Shown here in pieces: positions 1 to 6,999 of a stretch of DNA of 64,000 bases. The position numbers and the translations under genes are program-made. The notes under the pieces were generated by a model. It ran no database searches. It was not told the DNA's origin and worked only from the letters and a program-made list of their open reading frames with translations. Position 1 is the first letter of the stretch; every line of letters begins with the position of its first letter. The stretch comes from Planotetraspora sp. A-T 1434 (GTDB lineage: Bacteria > Actinomycetota > Actinomycetes > Streptosporangiales > Streptosporangiaceae), in the NCBI RefSeq assembly GCF_025420585.1, contig NZ_JAOEGB010000005.1:233998-297997 (forward strand), read 5' to 3'.

Positions 1-142
1 TCGTCCTCGAGGCACGCGCACCCCCCGGTGTCCTTGTGTCGGCTCAGCGATCTCATGAGTCCGGCGTGACAGCCGGTATGAGAGCGTTGGACACCGCAGA
101 GCCTAGCGCGGGTGAATCGTCACCCCCACCCGGTGAAGACGG

Positions 143-793
143 TCACGCGGCGCCCTTGACGCTGGCGGCGTATTTCGGGACGTAGTCCTGCCCGGACAGG
201 CCGCGGATGGCCTCCATCACCCGGTCGGTGACGTCGCGGCGGTCCCGGGCGCTGGCGGCGTCGCCGGTGAAGGTCATCGGAGCGCCGAGCCGTATGCCGA
301 TGCGGTGCAGCCGCGGCACCGATCTCCCCGGCGGCAGGACCTTCTCGGTGCCGAGCATCGCCACGGGGATCACCGGGGCCCCCGTGGTCAGGGTCAGCCA
401 CGCGACGCCGATCTTGCCGCGGTAGAGGCGGCCGTCGGGGGAGCGGGTCCCCTCCGGATAGATCCCGAACAGTTCGCCGGACTTCAGCACGTCGACGGCC
501 GTGTCGAGCATGGCCTGCGCGGCGGAGGCGTTCTCCCGGTCGATCGGCATCGTGCCCATGCCACGCATCCACAGGGCGGTCAGCCGGTTGCCGGTGAAGT
601 ATTCGTTCTTGGCCACGAACCGCACCGGCCGGGGAAGCAACGCCGGGAGGACGAAGGAGTCGAGCACCGAAAGGTGGTTCGACGCGAGGATCGCCGGGCC
701 GTGCGCCGGAACGTGCTCGCGGCCCTCGATTCTGGGCCGCCACAGCAGGTGCATCATGGGAACACTGACGATCTTGGCGGTGCGGTAAAGCAC
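143..793 (-). CDS. 1-acyl-sn-glycerol-3-phosphate acyltransferase (PlsC family)
   Basis: Predicted membrane-associated acyltransferase that acylates lysophosphatidate in phospholipid synthesis. The PlsC signature is clear: NHLSVLD near residue 39 (NHxxxxD catalytic pair, His40 and Asp45) and YPEGTRS near residue 107 (substrate phosphate binding). The length, 216 aa, is normal for the family. I place the start at the GTG at 793 because GGAGGAG lies 6-8 nt upstream; a longer reading to 844 has no ribosome site and adds an arginine/proline-rich stretch. The next gene downstream lies outside the window. The exact acyl acceptor cannot be told from sequence. Confidence 0.9.
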   Translation of the reverse strand: MLYRTAKIVSVPMMHLLWRPRIEGREHVPAHGPAILASNHLSVLDSFVLPALLPRPVRFVAKNEYFTGNRLTALWMRGMGTMPIDRENASAAQAMLDTAVDVLKSGELFGIYPEGTRSPDGRLYRGKIGVAWLTLTTGAPVIPVAMLGTEKVLPPGRSVPRLHRIGIRLGAPMTFTGDAASARDRRDVTDRVMEAIRGLSGQDYVPKYAASVKGAA

Positions 794-943
794 GGGCTCT
801 CCTCCGAAGGGGCGTTGCAGCCCCACCCTAGGCCGCGCCGGCACCTGTCACGGTGCGCGGCTCGGGCAAGTCCGCATCTTCCCTTTTGTACGGCTTCGCC
901 AAGCGCGGCACGCGTGAGAGAACGGGCATGATTCCGGGGCGTT

Positions 944-969
944 GGAATAAGCACTCCCTGGAGTCCGTT
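944..969 (+). promoter_or_regulatory. SigR-type promoter (GGAAT-N18-GTT)
   Basis: GGAAT at 944-948, an 18-nt spacer, and GTT at 967-969. This matches the consensus known for the actinomycete thiol-oxidative-stress sigma factor SigR. It sits directly upstream of the candidate structured RNA, which would start about 976. Assignment to SigR is inference from the motif. GTTAG at 967-971 could also pair with CTAAC at 1089-1093, so part of this motif might instead be RNA if transcription starts further upstream. Confidence 0.45.
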
Positions 970-975
970 AGGCTC

Positions 976-1130
976 AGTGTGACCGATGTGGTTTGTGTCC
1001 CCCGGGCCGCAATTACCGCCTTCACGGAATACCGTTCGGCTGGAGCCGTGTTGTGCATCTCGCCGAGGAGGCGACCGCCACATCGGTCCTAACGTGGGAC
1101 GCCCCGCGAGACCCAGTGTCTCGCGGGGCG
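976..1130 (+). ncRNA. candidate structured small RNA of unknown class
   Basis: No convincing coding ORF lies here, but the RNA would be highly structured. GACCGATGTGG at 981-991 is exactly complementary to CCACATCGGTC at 1078-1088, closing the whole unit. Inside are three small hairpins: ACGG/CCGT around 1024-1035, CGGC/GCCG around 1037-1048, and TCGCC/GGCGA around 1059-1073. The loop of the last contains GAGGA, a Shine-Dalgarno-like sequence. A strong terminator hairpin follows at 1101-1129 and a SigR-like promoter precedes it. Size (about 150 nt) and a long closing stem are reminiscent of 6S-like RNAs, but I do not recognise a known family. Leader of the gene at 1343 is less likely because the terminator intervenes. 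Confidence 0.5.
1101..1129 (+). terminator. rho-independent-type hairpin, 12-bp perfect stem
   Basis: GCCCCGCGAGAC at 1101-1112 pairs perfectly with 1118-1129 around a 5-nt loop. The following bases are GTTCGTC, a weak T tract as is usual in high-GC actinomycetes. It ends the candidate RNA on the plus strand and could also stop transcripts in the other direction. Confidence 0.75.
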
Positions 1131-1342
1131 TTCGTCATTGTGGGGTCCTGTTCCAGCGTCGGCAGTGGGCGCGGTGGCGGCCGGGAAGGCCCTACATCGC
1201 CGGGCGCGGTGACCTGGTGATCCGCCAGGGGCCTTCCAGAGGCGATACATGCGGGCCGCTTCGCTGATCCCTTCCGGATGTCAACTGGGGCGTGTCAGAC
1301 TTGGCGCGGCCTCGCGTCATCTCATTGGATGAGGAGCGATTC

Positions 1343-1702
1343 GTGACGAGAAGGATTACTGCCCTTGCCGTCGGCGCGCTGACCCTGCTGGTGAGCACCA
1401 CCGTGACGGCCGCTGCGGTTCCGGAGACGCAGGCGTCCCGTGCGGGGACGTTCTACGGCACCTACCAGCGCAGGGACGGCTGCCCATATCTGCGGTCACC
1501 CCGCGGTTACCACTACTACCTGGTCGGTTACCGTGTCGGCGGCAACGGCGGCCTGTACAAGTCGGGCGGAGGCTTCATCGCGTACCCGGGGTGGCGGATC
1601 AAGGCGCGCGGCACCGTCCATCACTATTCCGGTGTGACCACCTTGTGCACCACGTGGGGTGCGAACTACCAGATCAAAGCGAAGTCGATATACGCCTACT
1701 GA
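1343..1702 (+). CDS. small secreted protein, unknown function
   Basis: A 119-aa protein starting at the GTG at 1343, chosen because GAGGAG precedes it by 7 nt. Residues 1-25 form a signal peptide: two arginines, a hydrophobic run (ALAVGALTLLVS) and an AAA-type cleavage area near residue 25. The mature part, about 90 aa, is rich in Gly, Tyr and basic residues and has two cysteines (Cys47 and Cys102) that could form one disulfide after export. I do not recognise the family. It is the first gene downstream of the terminated candidate RNA, with about 210 bp between. Confidence 0.75.
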   Translation: MTRRITALAVGALTLLVSTTVTAAAVPETQASRAGTFYGTYQRRDGCPYLRSPRGYHYYLVGYRVGGNGGLYKSGGGFIAYPGWRIKARGTVHHYSGVTTLCTTWGANYQIKAKSIYAY

Positions 1703-1879
1703 GGCCACGTCAGATCGCGCAGGACGTCGGTGGTGCCGTACCGCATGCGCAGCCCCGTCGTCATCGGTTCACCCCTCGTCCGGGTCATTGAGGTCGTCCG
1801 GGCCTCCGGAGTTCGCGGCTCGCCCTCGCCGAGGGAGCTGCCGCTGTGTGAGCGATGCGGCATGAGAGAGAGGCGGACG

Positions 1880-2425
1880 ATGGTCATCAGGACGGAGCGG
1901 CTCCTGCTGAGACGGTGGCGGAGCAGCGACAGGGAGCCGTTCGCGGCGCTGAACGCCGACCCCGCGGTGATGGAGCACTTCCCGGCCCTGCTCTCGCGGG
2001 CCGAAAGCGACGCCTTCATCGAGCAGGCGGAGGCAAGGTTCGACGAGCGCGGATTCGGGCTGTGGGCGGTCGAGACGGCCGGGACGTTCATCGGGTTCAC
2101 AGGCCTGTCGATCCCCCGGTTCACCGCGCACTTCACGCCCGCCGTGGAGATCGGCTGGCGGCTCGCCCGGTCCGCCTGGGGGTACGGCTATGCGAGCGAG
2201 GCCGCGAGAGCCGTACAGGACGACGGGTTCGGGAGGCTCGGTCTGTCGGAGATCGTGTCTTTCACGGCCACGGGCAACCTCCGCTCGCAGGCGGTGATGC
2301 GCCGCATCGGCATGACGCGTGACGCGGAGGGCGATTTCGAGCACCCGGTGCTGCCGGAAGGCAGCCCGCTGCGCCGCCATGTCCTCTACCGGATCAGCGC
2401 GGCCGAGCGGTCCCGGGCATCTTGA
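1880..2425 (+). CDS. GNAT family N-acetyltransferase (RimJ/RimL type)
   Basis: Predicted acetyl-CoA-dependent N-acetyltransferase, 181 aa, the usual RimJ/RimL length. The N-terminus IRTERLLLRRW is typical. The acetyl-CoA loop is the WGYGYASEA stretch near residue 97, preceded by EIGWRL, and the C-terminal N.RSQAVMRRIGM motif follows near residue 135. The ATG at 1880 is chosen by its AGAGAGG ribosome site and homologous N-terminus; an upstream reading to 1730 is unlike the family. Its 3' end overlaps the convergent integrase gene by 32 bp. The substrate (ribosomal protein, antibiotic or other amine) is unknown. Confidence 0.88.
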   Translation: MVIRTERLLLRRWRSSDREPFAALNADPAVMEHFPALLSRAESDAFIEQAEARFDERGFGLWAVETAGTFIGFTGLSIPRFTAHFTPAVEIGWRLARSAWGYGYASEAARAVQDDGFGRLGLSEIVSFTATGNLRSQAVMRRIGMTRDAEGDFEHPVLPEGSPLRRHVLYRISAAERSRAS

Positions 2426-3356
2426 GGCGGTCGACCGCCTCGCGGCGGCGGCGTTCGGGACGCCGGTCATAGCGGGCGGTCGTCGCGGGGGAGGCGTGGC
2501 CGACCAGGGCCTGCGTCGTCGCGAGATCCACGCCCGCGTCGAGTAGTTCGCCGATGAAGGTGCGGCGGAAGTCGTGCGGCGTCCTCTTCGCCGCTCCCGC
2601 CTGCGTGAGGCGGCGGGAGACGATGTCCGCGATCGCCTGGCCGGTCATGTGGGACAACCGGAGCCTCCCGGCCTTGTTGATCGGGCAGAACAGCGGCCCG
2701 GCCTCGCGCCCGCGCTCGGACAGCCAGAGCTCCACGCGCTCCACCGCCTCGGCGGTGAGGTAGACCAGGCGCTCCTTGTCGCCCTTGCCCCGGACCCGGA
2801 GAGATCTGGCGGGCCGGTCGAAGTCGCTCAGTTTCAGCGCGGCCAGTTCGGCTCTGCGGCATCCGGTGGAGTAGAGGACCGCGAGCATCGCGCCGTCGCG
2901 CCTGCCGGCGGGGGAGTGGTCGTCCTCGCATTGTTCCAGCGCGGCCTCGAGGACCTCCGGCGGGACGTGCTGCCCCACGGGGACCCGCGTGTGCTTGTAC
3001 GACGGCAGGTCGGCGGCCCGCTGGAACTCCTCGCCGGTCATGAGCCCGAGCCGCCAGGCCTCCTGCAGGACCCGGCGCAGGGCCACCAGATGCTTGTTGA
3101 CGTGCGCCGCGGACCACCCCTGCTCGCGCATCAGCGTCCGCAGCCGCACCGTGTGCTCGTAGCGGAGCAGCCCCCACGGCTGGCCGGCCCCCGTGGCTTC
3201 GGGGTCACCGGTGATGAGCCGGGCGATGCGGTCGAGGCAGCCGCGCATCGTGCGCTTGGACTCGGGGCTCTGCAGAGCGTCGAGGTACACGAAGTAGGGG
3301 TCGGGCGCGGCCTGCTCGTCGGGAAGCCGCTCAGGTATGGCAGGGGCGTTCATCAC
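2394..3356 (-). CDS. tyrosine recombinase / phage-type integrase (XerC/D-like)
   Basis: Site-specific recombinase of 320 aa with an N-terminal core-binding (SAM-like) domain, about residues 15-115, and a complete catalytic domain. All catalytic residues are visible: Arg167 in GCRRAEL, Lys191 in GKGDKER, His261 and Arg264 in HDFRRTF, His287 in GHASPATT and Tyr296 in ARYDRR. It therefore looks functional, unlike the broken integrase piece near 15.5 kb. No excisionase, relaxase or tRNA attachment site is visible beside it, so it may be a stand-alone or integron-like integrase left by a mobile element. The gene reads from a GTG-ATG pair at 3356. Confidence 0.92.
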   Translation of the reverse strand: MMNAPAIPERLPDEQAAPDPYFVYLDALQSPESKRTMRGCLDRIARLITGDPEATGAGQPWGLLRYEHTVRLRTLMREQGWSAAHVNKHLVALRRVLQEAWRLGLMTGEEFQRAADLPSYKHTRVPVGQHVPPEVLEAALEQCEDDHSPAGRRDGAMLAVLYSTGCRRAELAALKLSDFDRPARSLRVRGKGDKERLVYLTAEAVERVELWLSERGREAGPLFCPINKAGRLRLSHMTGQAIADIVSRRLTQAGAAKRTPHDFRRTFIGELLDAGVDLATTQALVGHASPATTARYDRRPERRRREAVDRLKMPGTARPR

Positions 3357-3511
3357 CCGCGATCCTAATAGAAATCTACGTTGTAAAGGCGCACGGTGAA
3401 GGACAAATCACTATCCAACCCCTCAAAGCCATCCGCGGAGGCACCGGCCCGGAGGCGTACGTGAGCGGCCCGTGCTCGGGTACCGTCCCCGGCGCGGTAT
3501 GGGCAGGCCGG

Positions 3512-4399
3512 TCAGTCGTCGAGGACGGCCAGGTCGAGCCGGGTGAGGCGGTCGGCGTCGGCGAGGATGTCCATGGCGACGATCTTCCCATCGGCGATGG
3601 TGAGGCCCATGACCGCCACCAGCCGCCCCTCGAGCGCCGTGATCAATCCGAGGGCACCGTTGACGAGCGCCGGTCGGGCGAAGGGCGCCATTCGCTGGAA
3701 GCTGAGCGCCTGCCCGGCCACGGCGGCCGCACCGCGAACCTCCCGCAGGCTGCCGGCCGCGGGCACGGCGCCGTCGTCGACCCGGAGGACGATGTCGGGG
3801 TCGAGTACGGCTACCAGCCCATCGAAGTCCCCTCCGCGGGCGGCCGTGAGGAAGGCGTCGACGACTTCCCGCTGGCGGGCCAGATCGGTGTCGGGCACCG
3901 GGGCCGCTCCCTGAACTCTGCGGCGTGCCCGGCTCGCCAGTTGCCTGGTCGCGGCCGGAGAGCGGCCGACGATGGGTGCGACCTCCTCGAAGGGCAGGGC
4001 GAACATGTCGTGCAGCACGAATGCGAGGCGTTCCGCGGGAGTCAGCGTTTCCAGCACCACGAGCAGCGCGAGACCGACCGAGTCGGCCACCAGGGCCTCA
4101 TGTTCGGGATCCGTCCCGTGGAGGGGGCTCAGGATCGGGTCGGGCAGGTGCGCGTCCAGGGGGTCCTCGCGCCGTGAGGTGCGCGAGCGGAGCATGTCGA
4201 GGCATACCCGCCCGACGACCGTGGTGAGCCATCCGGCGAGGTTGCCCACGTCGCTCGTGTCGGAGCGGTTGAGCCGTAGCCAGGCCTCCTGGACGGCGTC
4301 GTCGGCCTCGGTCAGAGAGCCGAGCATCCGGTAGGCCACCGCTCGCAGATGGGTCCGGTGCCCCTGGAACCGCTCGGCCAGGATTTCTTTCTCGTTCAT
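3512..4399 (-). CDS. ECF sigma factor with C-terminal SnoaL-like domain (SigJ/ECF41-like)
   Basis: RNA polymerase sigma factor of 295 aa. Region 2 is residues 8-75 (AYRMLGSLTEADDAVQEAWLR) and region 4 about 110-165 (LTPAERLAFVLHDMF...). After residue 180 comes an NTF2/SnoaL-like domain, which in ECF41-type factors replaces a classical anti-sigma factor. ECF41 hallmark motifs are diverged here: LPDP in place of WLPEP, DDGAVP in place of DGGGK, and DADRL in place of NPDKL. It therefore belongs to ECF41 or a sister group such as ECF56. It is divergent from a carboxymuconolactone decarboxylase gene, the standard partner of such factors, and an ECF41-like promoter lies between them. Confidence 0.88.
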   Translation of the reverse strand: MNEKEILAERFQGHRTHLRAVAYRMLGSLTEADDAVQEAWLRLNRSDTSDVGNLAGWLTTVVGRVCLDMLRSRTSRREDPLDAHLPDPILSPLHGTDPEHEALVADSVGLALLVVLETLTPAERLAFVLHDMFALPFEEVAPIVGRSPAATRQLASRARRRVQGAAPVPDTDLARQREVVDAFLTAARGGDFDGLVAVLDPDIVLRVDDGAVPAAGSLREVRGAAAVAGQALSFQRMAPFARPALVNGALGLITALEGRLVAVMGLTIADGKIVAMDILADADRLTRLDLAVLDD

Positions 4400-4400
4400 C

Positions 4401-4427
4401 GGTCACATTCTTCCGTCGCGTTCCGTC
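4401..4427 (+). promoter_or_regulatory. ECF41-type promoter (GGTCACA-N16-CGTC)
   Basis: GGTCACA at 4401-4407 and CGTC at 4424-4427 with a 16-nt spacer. This is one base from the TGTCACA...CGTC element described for ECF41 targets and points toward the decarboxylase-family gene at 4503. It starts two bases from the start codon of the divergent sigma gene. The same element with a perfect -35 occurs at 10661. It implies that the sigma factor drives its enzyme partner. Confidence 0.6.
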
Positions 4428-4502
4428 AGAGGAGTGACGAGCGAAACCGCGCCGGTGTGACGCGCACCGGCACCTGAAGAACTCCCGAAGGAGAGCAAGA
4501 TC

Positions 4503-4964
4503 ATGAAGGCACGGATGAAGAACCCCGCGATGGTGCTGCCCGACGCGATGAAGGGCATCCAGAACCTCTACAAGGCGGTGAACAAGGGCGGTGTGCCGCA
4601 GCAAACGCTGGAGCTCGTCCACATGAGGGTGAGCCAGATCAACGGCTGCAGCGCCTGCGTCGACTCGGGTGCGCGCAACGCCAAGAAGGCGGGTGAGACG
4701 GATGAGCGGCTGTGGTCGGTGGCGGCCTGGCGGGAGGCGCCCTACTTCAGCGACGCCGAACGGGCGGCGCTGGCGCTCGCCGAGGCCGTCACCCGGCTCA
4801 GCGACCGGCAGGGTGACGCGGTGCCGGACGAGCTCTGGGACGAGGTCGCCGACCATTACGACGAGGAGGGGCTCTCGGCTCTGATCCTCTGGGTCGCCAC
4901 GACGAACTTCTTCAACCGCCTCAACGCCACCATCAAGGAGCCGGCGGGGGCGACCTGGGGCTGA
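4503..4964 (+). CDS. carboxymuconolactone decarboxylase / AhpD-family protein
   Basis: A 153-aa all-helical CMD/AhpD-family protein, probably a thiol-based peroxidase-like or redox protein. The family motif appears as NGCSACVDSG at residues 48-56, with the redox pair Cys49 and Cys52. The histidine that usually follows (CxxCxxxH) is glycine here, so classical AhpD proton relay chemistry may be altered. The start has AAGGAGAG about 9 nt upstream. It is divergent from the SnoaL-domain sigma factor and preceded by an ECF41-like promoter, so it is most likely the single target of that factor. Confidence 0.88.
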   Translation: MKARMKNPAMVLPDAMKGIQNLYKAVNKGGVPQQTLELVHMRVSQINGCSACVDSGARNAKKAGETDERLWSVAAWREAPYFSDAERAALALAEAVTRLSDRQGDAVPDELWDEVADHYDEEGLSALILWVATTNFFNRLNATIKEPAGATWG

Positions 4965-4980
4965 GCGGGCGATAAATCGG

Positions 4981-5010
4981 TTGTCCTCCGGGACGACCGT
5001 CTGTTGTACT
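4981..5010 (+). promoter_or_regulatory. probable promoter of the ABC exporter operon
   Basis: TTGTCC at 4981-4986, an 18-nt spacer and TGTACT at 5005-5010 make a reasonable housekeeping-type promoter. An AT-rich block (ATAAAT) lies just upstream of the -35 in otherwise GC-rich DNA. That arrangement is characteristic of promoters activated by WhiB7, the actinobacterial antibiotic-stress regulator. Together with the leader ORF and resistance-gene fossil downstream, antibiotic induction is plausible but is inference. Confidence 0.4.
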
Positions 5011-5044
5011 GCGGAAACAGCCGGTCGATCTAGGAGACGGGGAA

Positions 5045-5155
5045 ATGCGCGAAGCGTTCATGGCCACCCAGAAGAGAGCTTCCGTCTATCTGAAGGGCAT
5101 GACGCTTCGTGCGAACGTTGACCTTGGGGATTTCGGCGCATGTAGACGCCGGTAA
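5045..5155 (+). CDS. leader peptide candidate (36 aa)
   Basis: A short ORF begins at the ATG at 5045, 8 nt after a good AGGAG site (5032-5036), and encodes 36 residues ending in three arginines. It overlaps, in another frame, the start of the ribosomal-protection-protein fossil at 5109. Its position between promoter and exporter genes, its strong ribosome site and its small size suit a regulatory leader of the attenuation type known upstream of some antibiotic-resistance genes. The peptide matches no family I know. It could be a chance ORF, but the ribosome site argues against that. Confidence 0.45.
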   Translation: MREAFMATQKRASVYLKGMTLRANVDLGDFGACRRR

Positions 5156-5234
5156 GACCAGCCTGACCGAGCGGCTGATCTTCGCCGCCGGTGTCATCGA
5201 CGAGATCGGCAGCGTCGATGACGGAGCCCGGTGA
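5109..5234 (+). pseudogene. 5' fragment of a Tet(M)/Otr(A)-type ribosomal protection gene
   Basis: Starting at the GTG at 5109, 41 codons encode the N-terminus of an EF-G-like tetracycline ribosomal protection protein. The G1 loop [14 protein letters not shown] is intact and is followed by [14 protein letters not shown], the family's diagnostic sequence. The reading frame then ends at a TGA at 5232, where an intact gene would continue for about 600 codons with the switch I region. The ABC exporter ATG at 5218 lies inside the fragment. The rest of the gene has been lost and the exporter joined to its 5' end, so the exporter may have inherited its expression signals. Confidence 0.75.
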
Positions 5235-6999
5235 GCCAGGGGAGACCTGGGGCTCCCTGCTGCGTCACCTCCGGCCTGGACGCCGGTCCGCGGTCGCTCT
5301 CGCGGCCGCCATCGTCGCCGCGACGGTGCTTCCGCTGCTGGCGCCCCAGCTGACCCGCCGTTTCGTCGACGGCGCGATCGGCGGAGCGGCGACCCGCCAT
5401 CTCGTGGTGATCGCGCTCGGCTATCTCGCGGTGGCGGTGGCCGGGCAGGGCGCCCGGATGGTGACGGCGTGGCTCGCGAGCCGGCTCGCGTGGGACGGGA
5501 CGAACCGGCTGCGGGAGAGGCTGGCGGAGCACGCGCTGGGCCTGGACATGGCCTACCACGGCAGGCGTACGCCGGGGGAGATGATCGAGCGGGTGGACGG
5601 CGATGTCGTGGCCGTGGCGGAGTTCGTCGTGGCGTTCCTGCTGGACGTGGTGGCGAGCTTCCTGCTTGTCGCCGGTGTGCTCGTCGTCGTGTTCGCCGTC
5701 GACCCGCGGCTCGGCGGCGTCCTGCTGGTCTACTGCCTGCTGATCGGCTGGGGCGTGGCCCGCGCGCAGCGGCTTGCCGTACCGTCCGCGGCTCATTCGC
5801 GGGCGGCGAGCGCGGCGCTTTTCGGCAACCTGGAGGAGCGGTTGGCCGGCGCGGAGGACCTCCGCGCCAACGGGGCGGGGGAGCACGCGGTGTACCGCTT
5901 CTATGAGGCTGGGTCCGCGTGGTATCACGCCGAGTTCCGGGCCGCGCGAATCGGGAGCGGCCTTCTGGCGGGGACGAGCGTGGCGTTCGCGGCCGGGACG
6001 GCCATCGTGCTGGGGCTCGCCGCGTGGTCCCGGCAGTCGGGAACGCTGTCGGTCGGCACGGCCGTGCTGCTGTTCCAGTACACGCTGATGGTGCGCACGC
6101 CGTTCGAGCGGCTGATCGATCAGCTGAGGCGGTATCAGACGGCGCTGGCGGGCATCGTCCGTATCGGTGGGCTGCTGGCGGAGCGGTGCACGTTGCCCGA
6201 GCCGGCCGTCGCGCGTGAGCTGCCGGCGACGGGGCCGCTCGGTCTGGAGCTCGACGGGGTGGGTTTCGCGTATCCCGGCGACGGTGAGCGGGTGCTGTCA
6301 GACGTCAGGTTCACGTTGGCGCCGGGTGAGACGCTCGGGCTGGTGGGCCGTACGGGCAGCGGGAAGACGACGATCGCGCGGATGGTGCTGCGCCTGTACG
6401 ACCCGGCGGAGGGCGTCGTCCGGGTGGGCGGGCTGGACCTGCGTGACGTCGATCCCGGGTCGGCGCGGCGGCGGATGTGCGTGGTCACCCAGGATGTGCA
6501 GCTGTTCGCGGCGAGTGTCCGGGACAATCTCACGCTTTTCCGGCCGCTGGCCGATGATCGCCGGTTGTGCGCCATCCTCGCGGAGGTCGGTCTGGGCGAC
6601 TGGCTGGCGGGTCTGCCCGATGGGCTCGACACCGAGTTGGGCGGTGTCACGGATGTCACGGAAAGCGGCGGCGCGGCGAGTGGCGTCTCGGCCGGTGAGG
6701 CGCAGTTGCTCGCGTTCGCGCGGGCGTTGCTGGCCGACCCGGGGCTGGTCGTGCTGGACGAGGCGGCCAGCCGGCTCGATCCGGCCACCGAGCGGAGTAT
6801 CGAGCGTTGCGTGGACCGGCTGCTCACCGGCCGGACCGGTGTGATCATTTCGCATCGGCTCTCGTCCCTGTCACGGGTGGACAAGATCGCGGTGATCGCT
6901 GACGGCAGGGTCGTCGAGTACGGCTGTCGCGAGGAGTTGGTGGCGGATCCGGGCAGCCGGTTCTCTCGCATGCTGGAGATGGCGGGGGTGCCCAGATGA
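5218..6999 (+). CDS. ABC half-exporter (membrane domain fused to ATPase), first of a pair
   Basis: A 593-aa type IV ABC exporter subunit: six membrane helices in residues 25-310, then a nucleotide-binding domain. Walker [10 protein letters not shown] lies near residue 377, Walker B LVVLDEA near 510, the D-loop SRLD follows and the switch His (ISHR) is near 544. The ABC signature is degenerate, GVSAGEAQL instead of LSGGQ, and the Q-loop reads VVTQD. Heterodimeric exporters often have one degenerate site, and the partner gene supplies a canonical one. The start ATG at 5218 overlaps the resistance-gene fossil. It shares a 4-bp ATGA overlap with the next gene. The cargo is unknown, perhaps a drug or peptide. 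Confidence 0.9.
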   Translation: MTEPGEPGETWGSLLRHLRPGRRSAVALAAAIVAATVLPLLAPQLTRRFVDGAIGGAATRHLVVIALGYLAVAVAGQGARMVTAWLASRLAWDGTNRLRERLAEHALGLDMAYHGRRTPGEMIERVDGDVVAVAEFVVAFLLDVVASFLLVAGVLVVVFAVDPRLGGVLLVYCLLIGWGVARAQRLAVPSAAHSRAASAALFGNLEERLAGAEDLRANGAGEHAVYRFYEAGSAWYHAEFRAARIGSGLLAGTSVAFAAGTAIVLGLAAWSRQSGTLSVGTAVLLFQYTLMVRTPFERLIDQLRRYQTALAGIVRIGGLLAERCTLPEPAVARELPATGPLGLELDGVGFAYPGDGERVLSDVRFTLAPGETLGLVGRTGSGKTTIARMVLRLYDPAEGVVRVGGLDLRDVDPGSARRRMCVVTQDVQLFAASVRDNLTLFRPLADDRRLCAILAEVGLGDWLAGLPDGLDTELGGVTDVTESGGAASGVSAGEAQLLAFARALLADPGLVVLDEAASRLDPATERSIERCVDRLLTGRTGVIISHRLSSLSRVDKIAVIADGRVVEYGCREELVADPGSRFSRMLEMAGVPR

